A stretch of 29,675 nt of DNA from Fimenecus sp051881355 (lineage in GTDB: Bacteria; Bacillota; Clostridia; Oscillospirales; Acutalibacteraceae), in the NCBI GenBank assembly GCA_051881355.1, contig JBJEPS010000010.1, positions 1 to 29,675 on the forward strand. The letters run 5' to 3'. Below the pieces are notes generated by a model. The model made no database searches. It had not been told where the DNA came from and saw only the letters and a program-made list of their open reading frames with translations. The translations under genes were made by a program, and so were the position numbers. Shown here in pieces: positions 24,392 to 29,675 of this stretch (position 1 is its first letter; every line of letters begins with the position of its first letter).

Positions 24392-24482
24392 TTTGGCATT
24401 CTGAGGCGTACAGAAGAATCTCGTTTTGTGCATTTCTATTTTGTGAGGTTTCGAGATTCTTCACTTCGTTCAGAATGACAAA
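24392..24482. repeat. Imperfect palindromic intergenic element (ATTCTGA...TCAGAAT)
   Basis: Two inverted arms face each other: TTTGGCATTCTGA ... GAAGAATCTCG (24392-24423) and CGAGATTCTTC ... TCAGAATGACAAA (24452-24482). The right arm contains the CATTCTGAACGAAG motif (in reverse complement) that I recognise as a widespread intergenic repeat in gut bacteria. No ORF is inside, so it looks like a small non-autonomous element. Confidence 0.65.
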
Positions 24483-24495
24483 TTTGGATTTGTAT

Positions 24496-24522
24496 TTGTA
24501 GGGGCGACGACTCGGCGCCCCG
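24496..24522 (+). repeat. Short intergenic palindromic repeat, TTGTAGGGG family
   Basis: TTGTAGGGGCGACGACTCGG followed by CGCCCCG. The outer GGGGCG and CGCCCC arms pair. It is related to the copy at 9807-9834. Confidence 0.6.
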
Positions 24523-24555
24523 TTGTAGAGCAGGTTTCCACGCCGCCCGTTTCCG

Positions 24556-24671
24556 CCCCCTCTGAGAGGGGGCTGGCAAATGCGTAGCATTTGTCTGGGG
24601 GAGAGCTTTTTTTCGTTTCTCTCCCTCCGTCTTTTGCCTACGGCAAAAGTCACCTCCCTCTATGCGGGAGG
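24556..24671. repeat. Two oppositely oriented CCCTC...GGGGGAG palindromic units
   Basis: Unit 1 (24556-24605) has a CCCCCTCTGAGAGGGGG hairpin, then a CAAATGCGTAGCATTTG hairpin, then TCTGGGGGAG. Unit 2 (24619-24671), read on the minus strand, has CCTCCCGCATAGAGGGAGG, then CTTTTGCCGTAGGCAAAAG, then ACGGAGGGAG. Both share the order GC-rich hairpin, AT-rich palindrome, GGGGGAG-like end, so they are two members of one family placed head to head. Confidence 0.65.
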
Positions 24672-24764
24672 AATATAAGGTTTGCAGCTTCGCCTCCAAA
24701 TCCAAATTGCTTGGTGTAATTTGTGAAAAGTATGCCCATGATTGAATATACGGATTACTTACAC

Positions 24765-24788
24765 AAAAAACAGCCCCTTTCGGGGCTG
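24765..24788 (-). terminator. Intrinsic terminator after mgtE
   Basis: On the minus strand CAGCCCC-GAAA-GGGGCTG is followed by TTTTTT, 9 nt after the mgtE stop. Confidence 0.92.
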
Positions 24789-24797
24789 TAAAATCCA

Positions 24798-26132
24798 TTA
24801 TAAACCCAAAACCATCGTTGCGACGCGGAAATAAATCAACAGCGACAATGCGTCCACAATCGTGGTGATAAACGGACTTGCCATTACGGCAGGGTCTAAA
24901 TGCACGCGTTTTGCGAGAATCGGCAAGGTACAGCCGATGAATTTCGCAAGCATAATTGCCAAAACCATCGTCACGCAAACCACAGCGGCAACCGCCAGCG
25001 TAACGCGGTCAATCACCATCAGTTTTAAGAAATTGACCGCCGCAAGTGTAATACCGCACAACAACGCCACGCGCAGTTCTTTCCAAATGACGCGGAAGGT
25101 GTCACGAAATTCGATTTCACCCAAAGAAAGACCGCGGATAATCGTAACCGAAGCCTGCCCGCCGCAGTTACCGCCCGTATCCATCAGCATCGGAATAAAC
25201 GAGGTCAGTATAACATACGCCTGCAAGGCATTTTCAAAATGCTGAATGATTTTGCCCGTAAAGGTCGCCGAGACCATCAACAACAACAGCCACGGGAAAC
25301 GCTTTTTCCACGTTTCAAAGACCGTCATTTTTAAATACGGCTTGTCTGTAGGCGTGATAGCCGCCATCTTTTCGATGTCCTCGGTGTTTTCGTCCTGCAA
25401 GACGTCCATAGCGTCGTCAATCGTGATGATACCGACCAAGCGGTTTTCTTGGTCGACCACGGGCAATGCCAAAAGGTCGTATTTTTGGAACTTGTCCGCG
25501 ACGACTTCCTTGTCCTCCAAGGTATTGACCGAAATGATGTTGGTATCCATAATTTCAAAGATTTTTTTGCTTTTTTCGGAAAGCAATAAATCCTTGACGG
25601 TCACAATCCCGAGCAGTTTGCGGTTTTCATCGGTGACATAGCAGATATAAATGGTTTCTTTGTCCACGCCCGTGCGGCGAATACGCGTAAACGCATCGTC
25701 CACGGTCATATACTTTTTCAAGTCGACATATTCAATCGTCATCAAGCTACCGGCGGAATCCTCAGGGTACTGCAAAATTTCGTTGATGCTTTTGCGCACC
25801 TCGGGGTCGGTATGCTGTAAGATACGCTTGACGACAGTTGCGGGCATTTCCTCGATGATATCGACCGCGTCGTCGACATACAGTTCGTCGAGCACCTCGC
25901 GCAACTCGTTATCGCTGAATGCGCGAATGAGCAACTCCTGCGCGTCGGACTCCATATTGACGAACACCTCGGCGGCAAGCTCTTTCGGCAAAATCCGATA
26001 GACCAGCGGCAGGGTTTCGGGCGGCAAATCCGCAAAAATCGCGGCAATATCCGCCTCATTCATCTCGGAAAGCATCGCTTTTAATTCCGGATATTTTTTC
26101 TCTTCCAACAATGCAAGTACTTGTTCGTACAC
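24798..26132 (-). CDS. mgtE: Magnesium transporter MgtE
   Basis: The 444-aa protein is a full-length MgtE, a dimeric Mg2+ channel gated by intracellular Mg2+. It has an N-terminal helical domain (about 1-125) rich in acidic residues, two CBS domains (about 130-250), a connecting helix, and five membrane helices with the pore signatures DTGGNCGGQASVTIIRGL and LDPAVMASPFITTIVDALSLLIYF. The start is GTG at 26132 with AGGAGGG about 7 nt upstream. The gene is preceded by an M-box, an intrinsic terminator and a short upstream ORF, and ends at a strong terminator. Expression should rise when Mg2+ is scarce. Confidence 0.96.
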   Translation of the reverse strand: MYEQVLALLEEKKYPELKAMLSEMNEADIAAIFADLPPETLPLVYRILPKELAAEVFVNMESDAQELLIRAFSDNELREVLDELYVDDAVDIIEEMPATVVKRILQHTDPEVRKSINEILQYPEDSAGSLMTIEYVDLKKYMTVDDAFTRIRRTGVDKETIYICYVTDENRKLLGIVTVKDLLLSEKSKKIFEIMDTNIISVNTLEDKEVVADKFQKYDLLALPVVDQENRLVGIITIDDAMDVLQDENTEDIEKMAAITPTDKPYLKMTVFETWKKRFPWLLLLMVSATFTGKIIQHFENALQAYVILTSFIPMLMDTGGNCGGQASVTIIRGLSLGEIEFRDTFRVIWKELRVALLCGITLAAVNFLKLMVIDRVTLAVAAVVCVTMVLAIMLAKFIGCTLPILAKRVHLDPAVMASPFITTIVDALSLLIYFRVATMVLGL

Positions 26133-26201
26133 CTTGTTTCCCTCCTAAATTCAGTTTGCCCGTAAAGGCATAAAATAGGAAACAAAGCGCAAAACCGATT
26201 T

Positions 26202-26294
26202 TCAGAAAACAACGGCACAAAAAGCCGCGGTTTTCATCCCCCTAGGTCGCGGAGGGTTCGGGTCTGCACTTATCGCGCTTCCTGTGTCCATCAT
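26202..26294 (-). CDS. Short upstream ORF with proline-rich stretch in the mgtE leader
   Basis: The 30-codon ORF starts with tandem ATGs (26294 and 26291) preceded by GAGG at 5 or 8 nt, a convincing ribosome site. It ends at TGA 69 bp before mgtE. The middle reads SADPNPPRPRGMK, with four prolines in six residues after an Asp, encoded by CCG/CCT and flanked by rare-type CGA and AGG codons. It lies between the M-box terminator and mgtE. Enterobacterial MgtL is a short leader peptide with an acidic/proline stretch whose translation reports Mg2+, and this ORF resembles it in layout and composition, not in sequence. A CCCT/AGGG helix and a CCGCG/CGCGG helix in the same stretch cannot form together. 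A regulatory role is inference. Confidence 0.5.
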   Translation of the reverse strand: MMDTGSAISADPNPPRPRGMKTAAFCAVVF

Positions 26295-26325
26295 TTTCAC
26301 CTCACAAATTGAAATATTAAAATAC

Positions 26326-26366
26326 AACAAAAAAACGCATACCGCCGAACGAAAAGACGGTATGCG
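26326..26366 (-). terminator. Regulatory intrinsic terminator of the M-box riboswitch
   Basis: On the minus strand CGCATACCG pairs perfectly with CGGTATGCG around a 13-nt loop and is followed by TTTTTTTGTTG. It lies about 15 nt after the M-box aptamer, the expected place for Mg2+-induced termination. Confidence 0.88.
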
Positions 26367-26382
26367 CGAGCGTATACTATAA

Positions 26383-26530
26383 CTTTCGTTCAAGCTTTAG
26401 CTTCAAAGGGCAATGAAACTGCGTTAGAGCACACCTTCGTGTTCGATATGCCCTGTTGACCTGCTGACGGTGTCTCCACCGTTTCGCGGCAGCAGCCCGT
26501 ATCCCTGTGGGAGCCTTACCTACCGATATG
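26383..26530 (-). ncRNA. M-box (ykoK leader) magnesium riboswitch
   Basis: On the minus strand the aptamer shows the conserved elements in order: GGTAGGTAAGGCTCC, GGGATACGGGCTGCTGCCG, a GGAGAC-type loop, GTCAGCAGGTCAACAGG, AACACGAAGGTG and GAAGCTAAAGCTTGAACG. These match the M-box consensus that folds on Mg2+ binding. High Mg2+ should favour the downstream terminator and switch mgtE off. Confidence 0.92.
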
Positions 26531-26546
26531 TTTTTTTGCATTTGCT

Positions 26547-26575
26547 ATTATGAACCGAAGTTCGCCGCTTGTCAA
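26547..26575 (-). promoter_or_regulatory. Promoter of the M-box/mgtE transcript
   Basis: On the minus strand TTGACA and CATAAT are separated by 17 nt. Transcription would start just before the M-box aptamer. Confidence 0.8.
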
Positions 26576-26710
26576 GAGAAAGTGACGAATTTTTCAACGT
26601 ATTTCGTATTTTATTGCTGTAATCTTGCGTACCCTCACGCGGCATTCGGTTTTATAGATGAATTTTCCGCTTATAGGTTGGGATAGATGCAATCGGTTTG
26701 CTGTTTTCAT

Positions 26711-26852
26711 TTAATATTTCGGCGGGCATTCTTTTAAATATTCCGCTTGAATCCCTGCTTTTTCCATCACCGATTTTGCGGTTTCGTCCCAATTACCGTC
26801 GGTCACGGGCACCGTTCACATTTACATATAAATGATAGGCAATCGTATTCAT
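26711..26852 (-). pseudogene. Frameshifted remnant of an unrecognised small gene
   Basis: Two adjoining minus-strand frames look like one broken gene. The first starts at ATG 26852 (MNTIAYHLYVNVNG) with a GGAG-type site upstream and stops early at 26793. The second, shifted by one base, runs VPVTDGNWDETAKSVMEKAG and on to ECPPKY with a stop at 26713-26711. The second part has protein-like composition, and together they would give about 47 residues. I do not recognise the family. The rest of 26576-26944 shows no further gene, promoter or repeat that I can support. Confidence 0.35.
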
Positions 26853-26944
26853 AACGGGTACTCTCTTTCTCCATAGGCTATGCGTGTGCGTAGTGGCGTT
26901 ACTGTACATCTACCAAGACATAAATACAGTCAGCGTTCTGCACT

Positions 26945-28597
26945 TTACAAAATTTCATACAATGCGCATGCACAAGGCGGAAGATACATCTCGCCCATAG
27001 GTAACGGCGGGTTGTCAAAATTCGACAGCAAAACCCGAACTTCACCGTCAAACTCTCGGTATGTTTTAAAATGCACCGCGTTCGGAGAAAGACTGCACAC
27101 CACCAAAAGTTTCTGTTTACCGTTATCCCGAAGATACGCGAAAACCTGACTGTCTTTCGGATTCACGGGAATATACGCGCCGTCACGGACAACATCGGCA
27201 TACGCTTTTCGGAGTTTCAGCGCTTTTTTATAAAAGTTCAATACTGAATCGGGATTTTGCAGTTCCTCTGCCGCATTGATACTCTTGTTATTTTCATTGA
27301 TTTTTGCCCAAGGTGTTCCTTTGGTAAAACCTGCGTTTTCGGTGTTGTCCCACTGCATAGGGGTACGGGCGTTGTCGCGGGCATAGTGTTCCAAATGTTT
27401 CATGACAAACGGAAGTGCCAATTTGCCGAATGGCTTTTTTTCGACATCATGAATCAGATTGACGGACTGTATATCACGGTAATCCGCACGGGCATACCGA
27501 CAGTTCGTCATACCCAACTCCTGCCCCTGAAACAGAAACGGCGTACCTTTTTGGAACAAAAGCGACACAGCAAGGCTTTTTGCCGCCATTTCACGGTATT
27601 TGCCTGACGGCGCAAAACGGGGAATACTGCGAGACTGGTCATGGTTTTCATAATACAACGCACCCCACGAAGTGTCAGGCAACGCTTGCCACTTGGATAG
27701 TACATTTTTAAAATGGCGTAAATATGTAAACCTTTGGCTGTATGCGCACACCGGCAGAACGCTTACATGTTCAAAATGGAAAAGCATATCCAAAAGGTTG
27801 TCACCCTCTCTGGTGATTTCACAGGCACGGTTGAAATCAATACCTGCCGCTTCGCCGACAATCAGCGTATCATATTTATCCCACGAATTGCGGCATAGTT
27901 CACGGATATACTCTTTCCAATGCGGGCCGACAACCACTTCGCTTTGCTTTGCGTTGTAAAGGTCGTCGGGTTTAGAAATATAGGTAATCACATCACAGCG
28001 AAAACCGTCCACGCCTTTTCCCAGCCAAAAATTGCAGATATCCGCAACCTCTTGGCGCACTTTCGGATTGTCCCAATTCAAGTCGGGCTGTTTTTTGCTG
28101 AACAAGTGCAGATAAAACTGTCCTGTCATTTCATCGTATTCCCAGGCAGACCCGCCGAAACAGGCTTTCCAGTTATTCGGTGGATTTTTCTTATCCTTCC
28201 CCGTGCCGTCACGCCAAATATAATAGTCACGGTAGGAATTATCTTTGCTTTTTCGGCTTTCCGCAAACCATTTGTGCTCATCGGAGGTATGGTTCACCAC
28301 CAAATCCATAAGCACTTTAATCCCACGGCTGTGAAACGCATTCAGCATATTTTCCCAATCGGAGAAAGTGCCGAATTCGTCCATAATATCACGGTAGTCG
28401 CTGATGTCATAGCCGTTATCGTCATTGGGGGACTTGTAGCAGGGAGACAGCCACACAGCGTCCACACCCAGTTCCTTTATATAATCCGCTTTTTGCGTAA
28501 TTCCGTTTAAATCGCCTATACCATCCCCGTTTGAATCCATAAAACTGCGGGGATAAATTTGATAGACAACTGCATCTTTATACCATCTGGTTTTCAT
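26945..28597 (-). CDS. GH13 alpha-glucosidase (oligo-1,6-glucosidase type)
   Basis: The 550-aa cytosolic GH13 enzyme has the (beta/alpha)8 barrel with the Ca-site loop DSNGDGIGDL (21-30), DLVVNHTSDEH (98-108), GFRCDVI with nucleophile D202, IVGEAAG with acid E249 and ENHDQSR with D320. A C-terminal all-beta domain follows. Length and motifs match the GH13_31-type oligo-1,6-glucosidases and alpha-glucosidases that cleave imported malto- or isomalto-oligosaccharides; trehalose-6-phosphate hydrolase is a close alternative. GGAG lies 6 nt before the ATG. No transporter or phosphotransferase gene adjoins it, though a decayed AraC-family regulator lies 0.9 kb upstream. Confidence 0.93.
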   Translation of the reverse strand: MKTRWYKDAVVYQIYPRSFMDSNGDGIGDLNGITQKADYIKELGVDAVWLSPCYKSPNDDNGYDISDYRDIMDEFGTFSDWENMLNAFHSRGIKVLMDLVVNHTSDEHKWFAESRKSKDNSYRDYYIWRDGTGKDKKNPPNNWKACFGGSAWEYDEMTGQFYLHLFSKKQPDLNWDNPKVRQEVADICNFWLGKGVDGFRCDVITYISKPDDLYNAKQSEVVVGPHWKEYIRELCRNSWDKYDTLIVGEAAGIDFNRACEITREGDNLLDMLFHFEHVSVLPVCAYSQRFTYLRHFKNVLSKWQALPDTSWGALYYENHDQSRSIPRFAPSGKYREMAAKSLAVSLLFQKGTPFLFQGQELGMTNCRYARADYRDIQSVNLIHDVEKKPFGKLALPFVMKHLEHYARDNARTPMQWDNTENAGFTKGTPWAKINENNKSINAAEELQNPDSVLNFYKKALKLRKAYADVVRDGAYIPVNPKDSQVFAYLRDNGKQKLLVVCSLSPNAVHFKTYREFDGEVRVLLSNFDNPPLPMGEMYLPPCACALYEIL

Positions 28598-28630
28598 AAA
28601 AATCTCCGTTTTATATTTTTTATAAAGCCA

Positions 28631-28662
28631 AAGGCAAAAGCCGTTTTACCGGTTTTTGCCTT
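28631..28662. terminator. Inverted repeat, probable terminator after the FakA-C-like gene
   Basis: AAGGCAAAAGCCG pairs with CGGTTTTTGCCTT (12 of 13 positions) around a 6-nt loop. It lies between the stop of the FakA-C-like gene and the start of the alpha-glucosidase gene. The T-run after it is weak on both strands, so termination may be partial. Confidence 0.5.
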
Positions 28663-28762
28663 GTTGGTTTCATATACAAAGTGATCATTTTACGCACGAA
28701 TGCCGTTCAATATCGATTTGCAGCAACACAAAACCTGCACTTATATTCCGACTTTTATGGGT

Positions 28763-29014
28763 TCAGCCCTTGAGCCCGCGTTCCTGACGGTCCATATCCT
28801 CGACCACGATGTCGAAAATCTCGCCCAAGGTCGAGCAATACTCCAACACCTTCCACGGCTCGTTGGTGTGGTAATGAATTTTAATCAAATCCTCGTCCCC
28901 CACCGCCAAAAGGCAATCGCCCTTGAAATGGTCGGTGAAATAATCATGGATTTCGTCTTCGTCCAAATTCTCTCCCTCAATCAGCAATTGTGTGTCATAA
29001 CGATATTCTAACAT
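28763..29014 (-). CDS. Stand-alone FakA C-terminal-like (DAK1_2/FakB-interacting) domain protein
   Basis: I place the start at ATG 29014 (83 aa) with AAAGGA 10 nt upstream; the longer frame to 29083 adds a hydrophobic leader without family resemblance. The sequence YDTQLLIEGENLDEDEIHDYF, GDCLLAVGDEDLIKIHYHTNEPWKVLEYCSTLGEI and VVEDMDRQ follows the C-terminal part of the fatty acid kinase FakA (the FVGDDDLVKVHVHTNDPGKVL region). The DAK2 kinase and middle domains are missing. Either this is a free-standing regulatory or lipid-related domain, or a gene remnant kept intact by chance; the intact start, ribosome site and frame favour a functional small protein. Confidence 0.75.
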   Translation of the reverse strand: MLEYRYDTQLLIEGENLDEDEIHDYFTDHFKGDCLLAVGDEDLIKIHYHTNEPWKVLEYCSTLGEIFDIVVEDMDRQERGLKG

Positions 29015-29138
29015 AATTGGAATTTCCTTTCTGTTTTGGTTTATAAAAGTAGGATAACACAAAAGGATAAAAAAAACAATCAAAAGTCAAAAATCCGTTT
29101 CTGCCCTGCCAAAGGTTGCAAAAACGGAAAATTTCTCA

Positions 29139-29167
29139 TTGACAAGCGCAGGCTTTTTGACTATAAT
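29139..29167 (+). promoter_or_regulatory. Perfect consensus promoter for tRNA-Leu
   Basis: TTGACA and TATAAT are separated by 17 nt, 20 bp before the tRNA, as expected for a strong stable-RNA promoter. Confidence 0.92.
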
Positions 29168-29186
29168 AATAAAGCGCCTAAAACGC

Positions 29187-29273
29187 GCCGCTGTGGCGAA
29201 ATCGGCAGACGCAAGGGACTTAAAATCCCTCGGTGGCAACACCGTACCGGTTCAAGTCCGGTCAGCGGCACCA
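29187..29273 (+). tRNA. tRNA-Leu (anticodon UAA), CCA encoded
   Basis: The 87-nt class II tRNA has acceptor GCCGCTG/CAGCGGC, discriminator A and a genome-encoded CCA. The anticodon stem AGGGA/TCCCT holds loop CTTAAAA with anticodon TAA at 29221-29223. The long variable arm is CGGTG-GCAA-CACCG and the T arm contains GGTTCAAGTCC. It decodes UUA (and UUG by wobble). Confidence 0.97.
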
Positions 29274-29274
29274 C

Positions 29275-29309
29275 AAAAAGACGATTGCAAGAGCAATCGT
29301 CTTTTTCAA
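29275..29309 (+). terminator. Intrinsic terminator after tRNA-Leu
   Basis: AAAAAGACGATTGC pairs with GCAATCGTCTTTTT around a 4-nt loop, ending in the T-run. It begins 2 nt after the tRNA CCA. Confidence 0.92.
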
Positions 29310-29399
29310 TTTTTGAAATACCCATTGCATGCAATATCGGTTCATTGAAAATAAATGAAATCGCGGAATAAGGAAAGCGAATTCCGTGCAAAAAAATCC

Positions 29400-29441
29400 C
29401 GCAAGACAGAGACCGATTTTGTGTCTTGCGTTTTCTTTTTT
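29400..29441 (+). terminator. Second intrinsic terminator with no visible upstream gene
   Basis: CGCAAGACA pairs with TGTCTTGCG around a 13-nt loop, followed by TTTTCTTTTTT. Between the tRNA terminator and this one I see no gene, only two small palindromes (ATTGCATGCAAT at 29326-29337 and a CGGAAT/ATTCCG pair). It may be a leftover of a lost gene or end a small unannotated RNA. Confidence 0.65.
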
Positions 29442-29494
29442 CAGCGCAACACCGAGGGTGTGCTTTTCACACGCTTCAGGTACCCAACTCTTTG

Positions 29495-29632
29495 TTATTC
29501 ACTGTTAATCCGGCAACTGTCCCGCATATTTTGTCGGCTTGCTTCGCTTGCCTTTCTGAATTTTTGTGGAGAAATGCCGAACTTATTTTTGAATTGTCGA
29601 ATAAAATGATTGGGTTCTTTAATGAAACACAG
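29495..29632 (-). pseudogene. C-terminal remnant of an AraC-family transcriptional regulator
   Basis: The minus strand is open from 29632 to the TAA at 29497-29495 (45 residues). It reads FIKEPNHFIRQFKNKFGISP followed by QKFRK, which is the second helix-turn-helix of the AraC/XylS domain (family form: F.D.s.FsR.FKk.fG.sP..yR). A stop codon (29635-29633) lies directly upstream in frame, and no ligand-binding part or first helix-turn-helix is present. After it (29633-29672) there is nothing clear; the window ends with AAAGGAAGG and ATG (29673-29675) on the plus strand, the possible start of a following gene. Confidence 0.7.
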
Positions 29633-29675
29633 TTATAAAGATGACAATGTTGTATAGGAGCACAAAGGAAGGATG

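Noticed and set aside
24556..24671. CRISPR array
   Set aside because: There are only two units in opposite orientation, with internal palindromes and no regular spacers or cas genes.
24360..24978. Open frames across the repeat cluster (97 and 180 codons, minus strand)
   Set aside because: They run through palindromic repeats and the mgtE terminator or shadow the mgtE end; they have no family resemblance and no credible ribosome site.
26202..26393. A 63-codon version of the mgtE leader ORF
   Set aside because: Its extra N-terminal half runs through the M-box terminator and has no ribosome site; the 30-codon version starts directly after a GAGG site.
29036..29391. Open frames of 69 to 111 codons across tRNA-Leu on both strands
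   Set aside because: They read through the tRNA and its terminator and are chance frames.

Overview
The window looks like a piece of a draft or metagenome-derived chromosome from an anaerobic, endospore-lineage Clostridia bacterium, probably of the Oscillospiraceae/Ruminococcaceae type. The basis is spoIIR, two [FeFe]-hydrogenases, a bifunctional AdhE, a Rex regulator, clostridial Shine-Dalgarno sites and TTGACA/TATAAT promoters, plus short intergenic palindromes of a kind common in gut Firmicutes. No plasmid, phage, insertion sequence or CRISPR array is visible. One 100-N scaffold gap lies at 8706-8805.

Left part (1-6751): a leftward tsaE-tsaB-rpiB operon (rpiB cut by the window edge) is divergent from a monocistronic rodA-type gene. 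A leftward operon follows: a DivIVA-like coiled-coil protein, an orphan class I fumarase beta subunit, and the PcrA helicase. Next (6752-9725) comes a rightward pair, a GPH-family transporter and a membrane-anchored M20 peptidase. The peptidase gene is broken only by the N gap. The gap is flanked by an identical 55-bp sequence, and collapsing it restores a 479-aa reading frame.

Middle part (9893-14589): a leftward operon encodes a GH20 hexosaminidase, a DegV lipid-binding protein, a low-molecular-weight phosphatase and a type I asparaginase. The SpoIIR gene lies upstream of it.

The most interesting block is 14662-23499, a leftward array of seven genes bounded by a promoter and a terminator: rex, adhE, an APH-fold kinase, a thioredoxin-like [2Fe-2S] protein, a PAS-containing sensory-type [FeFe]-hydrogenase (HydS), a SpoIIE/PP2C-type phosphatase with an unassigned C-terminal domain, and a second (group B-like) [FeFe]-hydrogenase. 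The promoter carries a Rex-type operator directly over its -35 box. The genes can be read as one redox/H2-responsive circuit: Rex senses NADH/NAD+, AdhE burns NADH to ethanol, and HydS, the phosphatase and perhaps the kinase form a signalling branch. The signalling part is inference.

Right part (23577-29675): an alpha/beta hydrolase, a cluster of intergenic palindromic repeats, and mgtE. The mgtE leader holds an M-box riboswitch, an intrinsic terminator and then a 30-codon upstream ORF with a proline-rich stretch, so two layers of Mg2+ control are possible. After that come a frameshifted gene remnant, a GH13 alpha-glucosidase, a stand-alone FakA C-terminal domain protein, tRNA-Leu(UAA) behind a perfect consensus promoter, and a decayed AraC-family regulator fragment.
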